Assembly: GCF_035593345.1 (NCBI RefSeq)
Contig: NZ_CP141606.1
Location: 2,728,001-2,792,000, forward strand
DNA from: Lelliottia sp. JS-SCA-14
GTDB lineage: Bacteria > Pseudomonadota > Gammaproteobacteria > Enterobacterales > Enterobacteriaceae
Length of the DNA: 64,000 bases
Direction: 5' to 3'
Both the position numbers and the translations under genes were made by a program. The stretch's first letter is position 1. Each line of letters opens with the position of its first letter. The notes under the pieces were generated by a model. That model saw only the letters and a list, made by a program, of their open reading frames with translations, was not told the origin of the DNA and ran no database searches. This document shows positions 8,848 through 16,588 of this stretch, in pieces.

Positions 8848-9963
8848 ATGGACAAATTACACGGAGCCAGCGTTAGTTTTGGCAAAACACACCCGCAGCG
8901 AAAAAGTAAAAAACGAATGATATGCGCTCTGCTCATTATCATTTTTTATTTTATTTGCAGCTTCGGGCCAGATATTAGTTTTCGCACGATGCCAGACACC
9001 AGCGATGCCTATATTACCGGTAATCCTGTCTTTATTTTCTCAGAAACAGGGGGTCGCGTGGCGGCCATCGCACCAGTCAACAGCGACAGAGTTCGTAAAG
9101 GCGATATTCTGCTGCAGCTGGAAAATGCCCACGAAGAGCGTCAGTTTAAAAAAGCCGAACAAAGCCTGCTGGAGACGGAAAAAGAGACCCAGGAGCGCTA
9201 CATCGCCGACAGCCAGAATAATGCCCAGATTCTCCATGCCCAGATGACCTACCAGCAGGCGCTGATTGAGTATAACCGCCGGTTACAGTCGATAGGTCCG
9301 GCGGCCATTTCGCAGGAGGATCTCCGACAGGCGCTTAAAAACGTTAACAGCAGCAAAGCGGCGCTGGATATCGCCATTCAACAGTACCGCCGGAATTTGC
9401 TCTGGCTTCGCGAGGCGGATATCTCGCAGCAAAAGCTGATAGTGCAGGCCAGAGAGGCCCTGCAAAAAGCCGCTGAGGCGCTGGATCGCACGCGGGTGCG
9501 AAGCCCCGTGAGCGGGTATGTCGCGCACCGGAATGTGCACACGGGTTTACACGTCAGCCCCGGGCAAACGCTGATGACCATCGTCCCCGCCGACCAGATG
9601 TGGATTAATGCCAACTTTACCGCCGCAGAGATCGCTGACGTCCGCGTCGGCCAGAAAGCGGTGATTCTGACGGAGATGTATGGCAACAAAGTGGTGTTCG
9701 ACGGTCAGGTAGAGGGATGGGATCAGGATGCCGATGCCGCGCTGTCCGCCCTCAGCAGCGCAGAAAAATGGATCAGTGAGGTGCAAAAAATTCCCGTGCG
9801 GATCTCCATCAATCCGATGCAGATGAGCCAGTATCCGCTAAGGATTGGGGTTTCTTCGAGGGTGAAACTGCTCGACCGTCGCACCCGCAGCGCGCACTTT
9901 TCGCTGGTGAGAAAAGGAATCAACATCCTGCGGGCATACCGGAAGTATTTGCTGGAAGATTAA
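8848..9963 (+). CDS. emrK: EmrK/EmrA-like membrane fusion (HlyD family) adaptor
   Basis: A 371-residue periplasmic adaptor with one N-terminal membrane anchor (about residues 25-43). The lipoyl half-motifs are AYITGNPVFIFSETGGRVAA and VRSPVSGYVAHRNVHTGLHV, flanking a long helical hairpin (about 95-215). The protein would link an inner-membrane EmrB/EmrY-type exporter to TolC. Its position divergent to evgA matches emrK, but no emrY-like 14-helix transporter follows; a DUF1304 gene does. The sequence has diverged from E. coli EmrK as I remember it, so an EmrA-like paralogue with an unlinked partner is also possible. The ribosome site before ATG 8848 is weak. Confidence 0.78.
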   Translation: MDKLHGASVSFGKTHPQRKSKKRMICALLIIIFYFICSFGPDISFRTMPDTSDAYITGNPVFIFSETGGRVAAIAPVNSDRVRKGDILLQLENAHEERQFKKAEQSLLETEKETQERYIADSQNNAQILHAQMTYQQALIEYNRRLQSIGPAAISQEDLRQALKNVNSSKAALDIAIQQYRRNLLWLREADISQQKLIVQAREALQKAAEALDRTRVRSPVSGYVAHRNVHTGLHVSPGQTLMTIVPADQMWINANFTAAEIADVRVGQKAVILTEMYGNKVVFDGQVEGWDQDADAALSALSSAEKWISEVQKIPVRISINPMQMSQYPLRIGVSSRVKLLDRRTRSAHFSLVRKGINILRAYRKYLLED

Positions 9964-10044
9964 TGGACTCTGACTGAGTACTCGCGGTGTTTTATTAACT
10001 TATCTATACTCCACCTCACCTTTTCTCAATGCCTGAGGCCCCCT

Positions 10045-10395
10045 GTGCTCGCCACTATTCTCGTCGCGGTTGTTGCCGCCATCCATCTCTATATTCTGGT
10101 TCTGGAAATGTTTTTATGGAATACCCCAACCGGTCGCAAGGCGTTTAACCTGAGCGAAGATTTTGCCCGTGAAACCCGCGTTCTGGCCGCCAATCAGGGC
10201 CTGTACAACGGCTTTCTGGCGGCAGGTTTGCTGTGGGGATTATGGCTCGGCGAAAGCGGCGTTCCGGTCACCTTGTTCTTCCTGACCTGCGTACTGATTG
10301 CGGGTGTTTTTGGCGCGGTAACGGCCAGCCGGAAGATCCTCTATGTTCAGGCGCTTCCGGCGCTGGTTGCTTTAATTGCTTTGCTGGTGCGTTGA
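10045..10395 (+). CDS. DUF1304 family small membrane protein
   Basis: A 116-residue protein with four predicted membrane helices (about 2-22, 50-68, 74-92, 96-115). It starts with GTG at 10045, preceded by TGAGG. The motif HLYILVLEMFLWNT followed by ANQGLYNGFLAAGL is characteristic of DUF1304. No biochemical function is established for the family. It lies 81 bases after the emrK-like gene on the same strand, so it may be cotranscribed, occupying the place where emrY would be expected. Confidence 0.82.
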   Translation: MLATILVAVVAAIHLYILVLEMFLWNTPTGRKAFNLSEDFARETRVLAANQGLYNGFLAAGLLWGLWLGESGVPVTLFFLTCVLIAGVFGAVTASRKILYVQALPALVALIALLVR

Positions 10396-10735
10396 GGGGA
10401 AGGGTTGATGTGGGCGTTGGCGAAGGTACAAGGTTTCACCGATAACCGATGCGGATTCGCATCCAGCGTTTTCTGTGCATATCCGTTTTGTGCAGGAGGG
10501 GACGTTTACATATTCTGCCTGCATTTTTGCATCTAATGTTTATTTACGGATTAATCCATAATTAAAGAAAATGCAAATCCAACCGGCTGTACCTATAACC
10601 TATTGTTAATTGTGACAAATCGATGTAGTGTACTACACATTAAATTTACAAAGGCGGAAATAACCGTGTTTAAATACGGTTATGTCCACCGAATAAGCGT
10701 TATGCCTATTCAAAATGATAATAGAGAACGTGTGA
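10396..10735. promoter_or_regulatory. Left edge of AT-rich island with two small inverted repeats
   Basis: GC content drops here. TGTAGT-GT-ACTACA (10624-10637) and AACCGT...ACGGTT (10662-10681) are short inverted repeats upstream of the next gene and could be operators. A short overlapping frame at 10603-10785 has no ribosome site and is not called. Confidence 0.4.
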
Positions 10736-11623
10736 ATGGATGCGAGATACGAAGAAAAGACTTTCGAAAGTTACTTCAACAATGAGCTTGATAGAAAAAC
10801 ATCTATCTATTTCCCCCTTGGCCAGGTGCAAGAAGGCGTTTTAGGCTTGGACTCCGTTGCTCATTCTAGAGGATGGTTTCTGTGGAGAAAGCTGGGATAT
10901 CCATTCTGGATCTCTCCGCAATTTTCAGGCGTTGACCTAACGGAAATCGCTCATGAAATGGAGCATTATCTTGGCCGAGAGGTTAAGAACATACCGACCA
11001 TGAAAGTTAACTTGCTATTTCAGTATAAGCGTCCGCAATACATAACGATGTCAACTGGTTCTGAATGGCACTTATGGAATCAGAAGTATTTCCGCTATGA
11101 CCTGTACACTCAGCAACATACCTTGCTCTCCCATATAGAAACTAAATTTGGTAACGATGCCGTAGTCCTTTACGCTGCCCCTTCTGTCGTAGATGTTGGC
11201 GAGTTGGTCAAGATAAAAAGGGCTGGCTCAATCATTGATCACACTAACTTTAGACGCGCCAGAGAATTGGATGGGCACCACAGAAACACCTACATAAAGG
11301 CAGGCACATACTCGCAGGCATGTAGTGAACCAGAAATGATTGAAAATTTTAATCTAATTGAAATGATTGAAGCAATGGAACCACGCCAATCAGAAGATAA
11401 CGTTAATCTAATCATTAACTTTTCAAGGCAGATTAATTCAGCCATGAAGGATGTCGAAGGGATTGGTTATCTGAAAACCGCATTTGAGAATCGAATGAAT
11501 GAATTTAGATATCTCGGGCTTCAACAGTTCGAACTGTTCTACTCAATGCTTACTATGGCAATATTCAGAGAGGTTACCGGCAGCCAATGGTTGATACCAT
11601 TTGACGGACGAAAAAATGCATAA
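10736..11623 (+). CDS. Uncharacterised 295-residue protein of an AT-rich island
   Basis: I do not recognise a named family. The protein has no signal peptide or membrane segment, so it is probably cytoplasmic. Features visible: an N-terminal YFPLGQVQEGVLGLDSVAHS, a lysine-containing VNLLFQYKRPQYI (about residues 98-110), a W-rich SEWHLWNQKYFRYD, and VVLYAAPSVV. My recollection is that proteins with the FQYKRP plus FRY plus YAAP pattern occur as hypotheticals in variable regions, sometimes near defence genes, but I cannot verify this. Base composition is lower in GC than the flanking core genes. It ends just before an integrase remnant. The ribosome site (AGAGAA) is poor. Confidence 0.6.
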   Translation: MDARYEEKTFESYFNNELDRKTSIYFPLGQVQEGVLGLDSVAHSRGWFLWRKLGYPFWISPQFSGVDLTEIAHEMEHYLGREVKNIPTMKVNLLFQYKRPQYITMSTGSEWHLWNQKYFRYDLYTQQHTLLSHIETKFGNDAVVLYAAPSVVDVGELVKIKRAGSIIDHTNFRRARELDGHHRNTYIKAGTYSQACSEPEMIENFNLIEMIEAMEPRQSEDNVNLIINFSRQINSAMKDVEGIGYLKTAFENRMNEFRYLGLQQFELFYSMLTMAIFREVTGSQWLIPFDGRKNA

Positions 11624-11721
11624 CAAAACCAAGCTGCATCGCGCACTTCGTGCGCTGGACCTCGCTACGCTCGGCCGCTGTTGGCAGCATTGATGTCCGC
11701 TTCTCGCTAATAAGGGACAAC

Positions 11722-11760
11722 CATACTCAAATCTCCCACATTGCAGGAGATTTGAGTATG
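11722..11760. repeat. Perfect 15-bp inverted repeat over the integrase remnant start
   Basis: CATACTCAAATCTCC (11722-11736) pairs perfectly with GGAGATTTGAGTATG (11746-11760) around a nine-base loop. The right arm contains the GGAG ribosome site and ATG of the decayed integrase, so the hairpin would hide the start in mRNA. It could alternatively be a recombination or operator site. Confidence 0.75.
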
Positions 11761-11909
11761 AACACGTCACCGTGGAACAAAGACCGTATCATCGGCCAAA
11801 AAGGACCACTTCAGATATCTCATATCTGAAGGATCCGGATCCGGCTTGAACTGGAAGGTAAACGCGTGATTTAACTCTGTTCAATATGGCCCTGGACAGT
11901 AAGCTAACC
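11758..11909 (+). pseudogene. Decayed N-terminus of a site-specific (tyrosine-type) integrase
   Basis: Reading from ATG 11758 gives MNTSPWNKDRIIGQKGPLQ, then ISHI followed by a stop where a tryptophan codon is expected, then RIRIRLELEGKRV. After a small deletion the frame continues DLTLFNMALDSKLT. This is the start of the widespread integrase-like protein family that I recall as beginning NKDRxxGQK...IRIRLQL...LALFNLAIDSKL. One nonsense change, one frameshift and loss of everything downstream mark it as a dead remnant. It suggests the surrounding AT-rich genes arrived by recombination. Confidence 0.75.
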
Positions 11910-11956
11910 GTCAGTCTCCAGAATAATGTTTAATTGCTTTTCGTGTATCCATTCCC

Positions 11957-12577
11957 CTACCCTAAATTTAAATCATTCTCGTTAATCAAAGTGTATGTAA
12001 ATTTATTCCCAAAAATTTCACGAGATTTAAAGCACAGACTCATAAACTCATTAAAATCATCAATATTTAAAAAAACTTGACATCCAGCTGAATATTTTTT
12101 ATTCAAAGTAGTGCTTTCTCCATCAACCGGGCCTTTATGGATATTTATTTTAAAATAACCTACCTCTTCCGTTCCTGGAATAAGATTCATATATTCGTCA
12201 TAATTATTATCCCTATAAACAACTACTGGACCAAGATTTTGACATAAGGCTTCATATTTGCCATGATGAAAATTTATTTCATATGCCTCTTTGTATTGAC
12301 CTTCTTTCAAAATCGCCGTTCCTTTTGTATAAACATCCGAAAGTGGTTTTTCTAAATAATATGGACTGGGATCTGTTGTTATGTTGTAAAAATAACAACC
12401 CCAATCATTTCCTTGCCTAAAAAAGACAAGTAATAAATCATCAAAATTCTTTGAACTATTTCCAGCTGATCTTATACCTACTATATTCAAATTCCATTCC
12501 ATTTCTGGCGTATCAAAAACTGAATATCCATTATTCACCATTGTATTTATTACTGCATCTAGCTTTGGTATATTCAT
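11957..12577 (-). CDS. Putative L,D-transpeptidase-like (YkuD-motif) cysteine hydrolase
   Basis: A 206-residue protein with AGGAGAACTT before its ATG. It has no signal peptide or membrane segment. The segment INIHKG (His147) followed after 15 residues by SAGCQVF (Ser163-Cys166) resembles the HX(14-17)[S/T]HGCxN active site of YkuD-type L,D-transpeptidases, with alanine replacing the second histidine. ITTDPSPYYL, GTAILKEGQY and HHGKYEAL, as I remember them, also occur in phage-encoded hypothetical proteins with a similar C-terminus. It may act on peptidoglycan as a lysis enzyme or secreted effector lacking a classical signal. A lipoprotein gene lies upstream on the same strand. The fold assignment is inference. 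Confidence 0.55.
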   Translation of the reverse strand: MNIPKLDAVINTMVNNGYSVFDTPEMEWNLNIVGIRSAGNSSKNFDDLLLVFFRQGNDWGCYFYNITTDPSPYYLEKPLSDVYTKGTAILKEGQYKEAYEINFHHGKYEALCQNLGPVVVYRDNNYDEYMNLIPGTEEVGYFKINIHKGPVDGESTTLNKKYSAGCQVFLNIDDFNEFMSLCFKSREIFGNKFTYTLINENDLNLG

Positions 12578-12779
12578 AAGTTCTCCTACCCTCAGGTTTT
12601 GTTATCAATAAATATGATATATCATATTTATAACCGATTAAAAAATTCAAAGCGTCCTCATCACCCCGCAGACATAAGGGTGATAGCTACTATCTAGAAA
12701 ACGCTTAATAGCTATCCACTGGATCCAGCAGTGCTGATAAGGATAAATACTCGAACGAATTGCTTCAGGCATAGCATAA
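12578..12779. other. AT-rich gap between the lipoprotein and hydrolase genes
   Basis: A 202-base gap with no clear gene. A frame from 12886 to 12647 overlaps the lipoprotein gene and has no ribosome site. A promoter for the hydrolase gene could be here (ATATGATATATCATATTTAT-type AT-rich stretch around 12610-12632). Confidence 0.3.
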
Positions 12780-13481
12780 TTAAATGCAATTTGTAATATA
12801 CACTCCTTTGCTAATAGTTGATGTTTTACAATCATTTTTCTTAGGGTTGACCAATGCATCAATTCTTTCGTCGGTATCAGTATCATCTTTTTTAATTTTC
12901 TCGCCTAACACTGTAAACGCTCTTCCAGGATCACCAGCTAAAGCATATTCATCTAATTCTTTCCTCGCCAAGTCGAATGTGTATACATTTACTTTTTGTT
13001 TTTTGTTTTCCATGATTTTTAAAAAAATTCGCTTACGTTCGGAATTCATTACAGATATCAGAACATTAGCCGATTCTTGATGAAAGACATTTTCGTCTAT
13101 AGCGCCCCTGTAACCAATTATAGTTGTAGTTACAGCGGCTAAAATGGTTTTGGTTGTGACTGGTGTAAATAATGTAGCCGCAAGGCCGGTTGAAAGTGAT
13201 AAAAGCTCGGATCCTGTGTAAATGGAGGTTTGCATATTGGTGAGATTTGAAATGCTTTGATAATATTTTATATCATTAAGTATGAGCTGAGATGTAATGT
13301 ATTTATCTCTGTCAGTCTCATTTTTAGGTGGACTTAACATTGCAAAATCTATATTTCTTGATAATTGCTCTGTTATTCTCTCTAATGCCTTGTCATCATT
13401 GTATGGATACCCCATGCCCCCTATATACATTTTAGAACAACCAAGTAACATCAGGCAAAGCATGATAAGTATTATTTTCAT
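12780..13481 (-). CDS. Uncharacterised lipoprotein
   Basis: A 233-residue protein starting at ATG 13481 (GGTGA upstream; a TTG six bases earlier is less likely). MKIILIMLCLMLLGC is a textbook lipoprotein signal with the lipidated cysteine at residue 15 and serine at +2, which favours the outer membrane. A hydrophobic glycine/alanine/threonine-rich stretch (about 100-135, LSLSTGLAATLFTPVTTKTILAA in two parts) may be a membrane-associated hairpin. The C-terminal half is charged and lysine-rich. I do not recognise the family. It precedes the YkuD-like gene on the same strand, and an immunity or delivery role is conceivable but unproven. AT-rich codon use fits the island. Confidence 0.65.
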   Translation of the reverse strand: MKIILIMLCLMLLGCSKMYIGGMGYPYNDDKALERITEQLSRNIDFAMLSPPKNETDRDKYITSQLILNDIKYYQSISNLTNMQTSIYTGSELLSLSTGLAATLFTPVTTKTILAAVTTTIIGYRGAIDENVFHQESANVLISVMNSERKRIFLKIMENKKQKVNVYTFDLARKELDEYALAGDPGRAFTVLGEKIKKDDTDTDERIDALVNPKKNDCKTSTISKGVYITNCI

Positions 13482-13837
13482 AGCCAATCACCATAATGTA
13501 ATTCTCATTACCCGGGGTATTTCTAGTCTCATAGATATAATGAGAGTAGCTTGTTGTTTTTATTATGCAAATCCGATTTTTAAAATTTTTTTGTAGAAAG
13601 CTAACTGACTACATAGAGATGATCAACATTTCTCGTCAGCACTTGCAGAACAAGTGACCTGCTCCACATTGATTAAGACACCTCAATGTTGGCCATGTTG
13701 TTATTGGAGTTGCGAACGTCCGTTTCTCGCTCATAGCGGCCCCTCCACCCTGCCTACCCATCCAAAAGCTGCAATCTCCAAGCCCCAACCCTATACTCAG
13801 GAACTTCTTATAAAGATTCCACTATGAGGTTTTCGTC
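13482..13837. other. Right edge of the AT-rich island
   Basis: A 356-base gap with no supported gene. It contains a copy of a short motif, GTCCGTTTCTCGCTCATAGCGGC (13718-13740), related to sequences near 11695, 19775 and 32113. GC content returns to normal at the glutathione peroxidase gene. Confidence 0.4.
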
Positions 13838-14338
13838 ATGACGGATTTTCATCAACTCGCTGCCACCAGCCTGCAAGGTCAGCCCATCCCTATGGCCGAC
13901 TATGCGGGTAAGCTGGTTCTGGTGGTCAATACTGCCAGCCAGTGTGGCTTCACGCCGCAATATGCAGGCCTGGAAATGCTCTACAAGAAGTACGCCGACC
14001 AGGGGCTGGTGATTCTTGGGTTCCCCTGCAACCAGTTCGGTAAGCAGGAACCTGGTAGCGCCGACGACATCGCTCAGACCTGCCACATCAACTACGGTTT
14101 GACTTTCCCGATGTTCGAGAAAGTGGACGTTAACGGCGCCGCCGCGCACCCGGTTTTCCGTTATCTCAAAGAAGCCTTGCCAGGCGTTCTGGGTGGGCGG
14201 ATCAAGTGGAACTTCACGAAATTTCTGATCGGACGCGACGGCAAACCGCTCAAGCGTTTCGCACCGATCACCACTCCGGAGAAAATGGAAACCGCGATCC
14301 TGGCAGCACTTGAAAGTAAGGAGCGCGGAAAAACATAA
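13838..14338 (+). CDS. Glutathione peroxidase family protein
   Basis: A 166-residue thiol peroxidase of the GPx family that reduces hydrogen or lipid peroxides using thioredoxin or glutathione. The peroxidatic cysteine is in VNTASQCGFTPQ (about residue 36), and FPCNQFGKQEPG and WNFTKFLI supply the conserved Gln and Trp/Asn of the catalytic tetrad. There is no signal peptide, so it is cytoplasmic. ATGAGG precedes the ATG. It is followed immediately by a strong terminator and stands alone. E. coli BtuE is a related enzyme; I leave the symbol blank because a second paralogue may exist elsewhere. Confidence 0.92.
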   Translation: MTDFHQLAATSLQGQPIPMADYAGKLVLVVNTASQCGFTPQYAGLEMLYKKYADQGLVILGFPCNQFGKQEPGSADDIAQTCHINYGLTFPMFEKVDVNGAAAHPVFRYLKEALPGVLGGRIKWNFTKFLIGRDGKPLKRFAPITTPEKMETAILAALESKERGKT

Positions 14339-14364
14339 ATGCCCTTTCGGGCATTTATGTTTTA
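14334..14364 (+). terminator. Rho-independent terminator of the peroxidase gene
   Basis: CATAAATGCCC pairs with GGGCATTTATG across TTTC, followed by TTTTAC. The stop codon of the peroxidase gene lies inside the left arm. Confidence 0.88.
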
Positions 14365-14415
14365 CTTACGACGATTCTGATATGGCGGGTTAACATGCCG
14401 CGTTAAGCACACATA

Positions 14416-14490
14416 TTAATGGGCAAACAGCGCAATCAGAATAATGATGGGAATGGGGACGCCTAAAAAGAACAGTAATAATGAGCGCAT
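14416..14490 (-). CDS. 24-residue hydrophobic small protein
   Basis: A short frame encodes MRSLLLFFLGVPIPIIILIALF plus AH: one complete transmembrane helix with a central Pro-x-Pro kink. GAGAGG lies seven bases before its ATG. It begins 25 bases downstream of the DUF-like membrane protein gene on the same strand, so both are probably cotranscribed. The composition (no charged residue except Arg2) and good ribosome site argue for a real small membrane protein, possibly a regulator or subunit of the upstream protein. I believe near-identical short peptides occur in other proteobacteria, but this is memory, not a search. Confidence 0.68.
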   Translation of the reverse strand: MRSLLLFFLGVPIPIIILIALFAH

Positions 14491-14515
14491 TTTAAACCTC
14501 TCGCATAATTAGAAA

Positions 14516-15493
14516 TTATAAATCACGTTGACGGCCACCGAAGGTCGCACACAGGCTGGCTACGAAGGCACCCGCCAGCAGAGAAATGAATGTCCAGAGC
14601 ATGAGATAGCTCGTGGTTTTACGTGCGGCATCAGCAGCCTGCTGCGCTTTTTCCTTCGCTTCTTTTAACTTAGCCTGGGCTTTGTCATAGGTGCTCTGTA
14701 CCCGCTGTTCAGCCTCTTGCTGGCTGATACCCGTATTTTGAGCAATCAGTCGGGCGACATACTGACGATCGTCCTGAGGTAAGGCGCCAGTGGTAATGCT
14801 GTTGGCAAAGATACCCGTCACTTCACCTAACTGTGCAGGCGAAACGGGTTGATGTGATGGCGCGACAGGAGCCGCAGTTGGCGAAGCGGGATCGGCTGCG
14901 CCGTTTGCCGGTGTGGCAGGATTATTCGCCCTGAACAGCGAGTTAACGAAATAGTTCATTGACGAACCGGGTCCTGCGGATGGTCCGTTCGCCATACTCG
15001 CTGCGCCAGCCGCCGTGGTCGCCGCGGCCCCTCCGGCAACGGTACCCACGATTTTAGCGCCCCCTCCCACAATGGCCCCGACCGTGCTCGTTAACAGCGC
15101 AGCAGAGACCAGCGCCGCCACCGCCCAGGCCAAAAAACCATGTGCCGTATCGCGGAAGTACACTTCGTCGGTGTGGGTATCGACCCATTTCGTGCGTAGT
15201 CGTCCGGCCAAATAGCCACCCATACCCGACGCCACAATTTGCGTGAATGTCAGCCAGGCGATGGCCGCGATACCCACCGTACCAGCGTCGAGTCCGCGAC
15301 TTTCCCATGGCGAAACGGACGTGAGCCCCAAACCGGCGCCCAGCATCAGTAAAATCAAAGAGAGGGATGCCGCTGCTGCCGCACCGGCAAAGATGGCACC
15401 CCAGGATACGGCGCTGCTGCTCGCGGCAGGCAGAGGCAGACGCGTATCGGGATACGACGTGTTAACTGTGGACTGTTCGTGAATGTGAGTCAT
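14516..15493 (-). CDS. Multi-pass membrane protein of unknown function
   Basis: A 325-residue inner-membrane protein. The open frame extends to 15703, but AAGGACAACAGCT before ATG 15493 marks the start. It has an N-terminal cytoplasmic tail, about three membrane segments (about 30-60, 75-95, 125-150) with SWGAIFAGAAAAASLSLILL, a long Pro/Ala-rich linker (about 165-235), a lysine-rich coiled coil (QAKLKEAKEKAQQAADAAR, about 280-298) and a final helix near the C-terminus (MLWTFISLLAGAFVASLC). Similar proteins are usually annotated only as membrane or PhnA-like proteins; no function is assigned. It probably shares a transcript with the 24-residue protein. Confidence 0.75.
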   Translation of the reverse strand: MTHIHEQSTVNTSYPDTRLPLPAASSSAVSWGAIFAGAAAAASLSLILLMLGAGLGLTSVSPWESRGLDAGTVGIAAIAWLTFTQIVASGMGGYLAGRLRTKWVDTHTDEVYFRDTAHGFLAWAVAALVSAALLTSTVGAIVGGGAKIVGTVAGGAAATTAAGAASMANGPSAGPGSSMNYFVNSLFRANNPATPANGAADPASPTAAPVAPSHQPVSPAQLGEVTGIFANSITTGALPQDDRQYVARLIAQNTGISQQEAEQRVQSTYDKAQAKLKEAKEKAQQAADAARKTTSYLMLWTFISLLAGAFVASLCATFGGRQRDL

Positions 15494-16076
15494 AGCTGTT
15501 GTCCTTGAATTAATCTTTGCGTTCGGAACCAGGAACTGATTGATGAAACAGGAAACATTACCACCTTCAACATTGAGGCTCTTCGTGAGCCAAGTGATGC
15601 AATTGATAAACAGAAAGGCTGAAAAACATAAAGAAACGAAATCGAAAAAATCACAGTGGAAATTTATTCCACGCACTAAGGATAGTAGATAATTTCGCGC
15701 CAAATGGATTTTAAACTTTAAACATCCGTTACCATTTGAGATGGCGGATTTTATAGTGGGTCTAAAAATGACCAGACGGCGTGAAATCCCTCCCGGTTCA
15801 CTGCTCCATAAACCTTAGAATTACTGCGTGTTTATTTGCGCTGAGTTAACAGTTGGCTTGTTTTTTGAACAGATGTACTGCCGTTGGGTGAAGATCAAAT
15901 AACGGCATCGTCTTTGCCTGCTCAATTTTAAAAAAAAGAAATTTCCTAACCTGTTGATTTAAATGTATTAAAATGTTGGCAAAATGATTCCGTTAACAAT
16001 AGCCCCGGCGGATATGTAAATAGCACAGTAACTAAATTATAATTCTTTAACATCCGGTTGATATTCGAGGTCAAAA
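15494..16076. promoter_or_regulatory. 583-base divergent intergenic region
   Basis: This AT-rich gap separates the leftward membrane-protein gene from the rightward sulfite-oxidase-like gene, so it should contain two divergent promoters. No RNA gene or long inverted repeat was evident. The stretch 15480-15700 was open in one frame but lacks a plausible start. Confidence 0.4.
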
Positions 16077-16571
16077 ATGCGGTTAATTGTCATGCTGTTA
16101 AGCTTTGCGCTCTCAACACAGGCCTGGGCGGGTGAACTTTCCAGACCTGCCGGTAAAATCCTTTTAACGCTGTCTGGTCATATCGAAAATACCAATGAAG
16201 ATGGCAAAGCCGTTTTTGATCTCGCAAGCCTTGAGAAACTGGGTATGGTCAGCTTCCAGACCACTTCCCCCTGGTATGATGGCCGCACGACCTTCACGGG
16301 TATTCCACTGCAAAAACTCATGGATTATGTCGGGGCGAAAGGATCTGTTGTTAAGGTCACTGCGCTCAATGACTACACCACGGAAATCCCGCTCAGTGAT
16401 TTTAAAAAATACAACGTTATCCTGGCGTTAAAAGTCAACGGAGAATATATGCGCATCCGTGATAAAGGCCCGTTGTTTGTGGTTTACCCCTACGACAGCA
16501 TACCTGAGCTGAATAATCAGATTTATTATTCCAGGTCAGCGTGGCAGGTCAGCAGAATGAATATTGAGTAA
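16077..16571 (+). CDS. Periplasmic sulfite-oxidase-like (molybdopterin-binding fold) protein
   Basis: A 164-residue protein with a signal peptide ending AWA (residue 18) and GAGG before its ATG. The mature part (ILLTLSGHIE, FDLASLEKLGMVSFQTTSPWY, FTGIPLQKLMDYVGA, VYPYDSIPEL) matches the small oxidoreductase molybdopterin-binding domain family. The cofactor-binding cysteine of sulfite oxidases is not present, so it may be a non-catalytic ligand sensor. It lies 17 bases before a GGDEF-EAL gene; such pairs are common and suggest that this protein senses a periplasmic signal for the cyclic-di-GMP enzyme. Confidence 0.78.
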   Translation: MRLIVMLLSFALSTQAWAGELSRPAGKILLTLSGHIENTNEDGKAVFDLASLEKLGMVSFQTTSPWYDGRTTFTGIPLQKLMDYVGAKGSVVKVTALNDYTTEIPLSDFKKYNVILALKVNGEYMRIRDKGPLFVVYPYDSIPELNNQIYYSRSAWQVSRMNIE

Positions 16572-16588
16572 GGGGTCAGAAGACCAAC

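Noticed and set aside
10603..10785. 60-residue frame before the island gene
   Set aside because: No ribosome site, overlaps the next gene and covers two inverted repeats.
12647..12886. 79-residue frame downstream of the lipoprotein gene
   Set aside because: Overlaps the lipoprotein gene by about 107 bases, lacks a ribosome site, and resembles nothing known.
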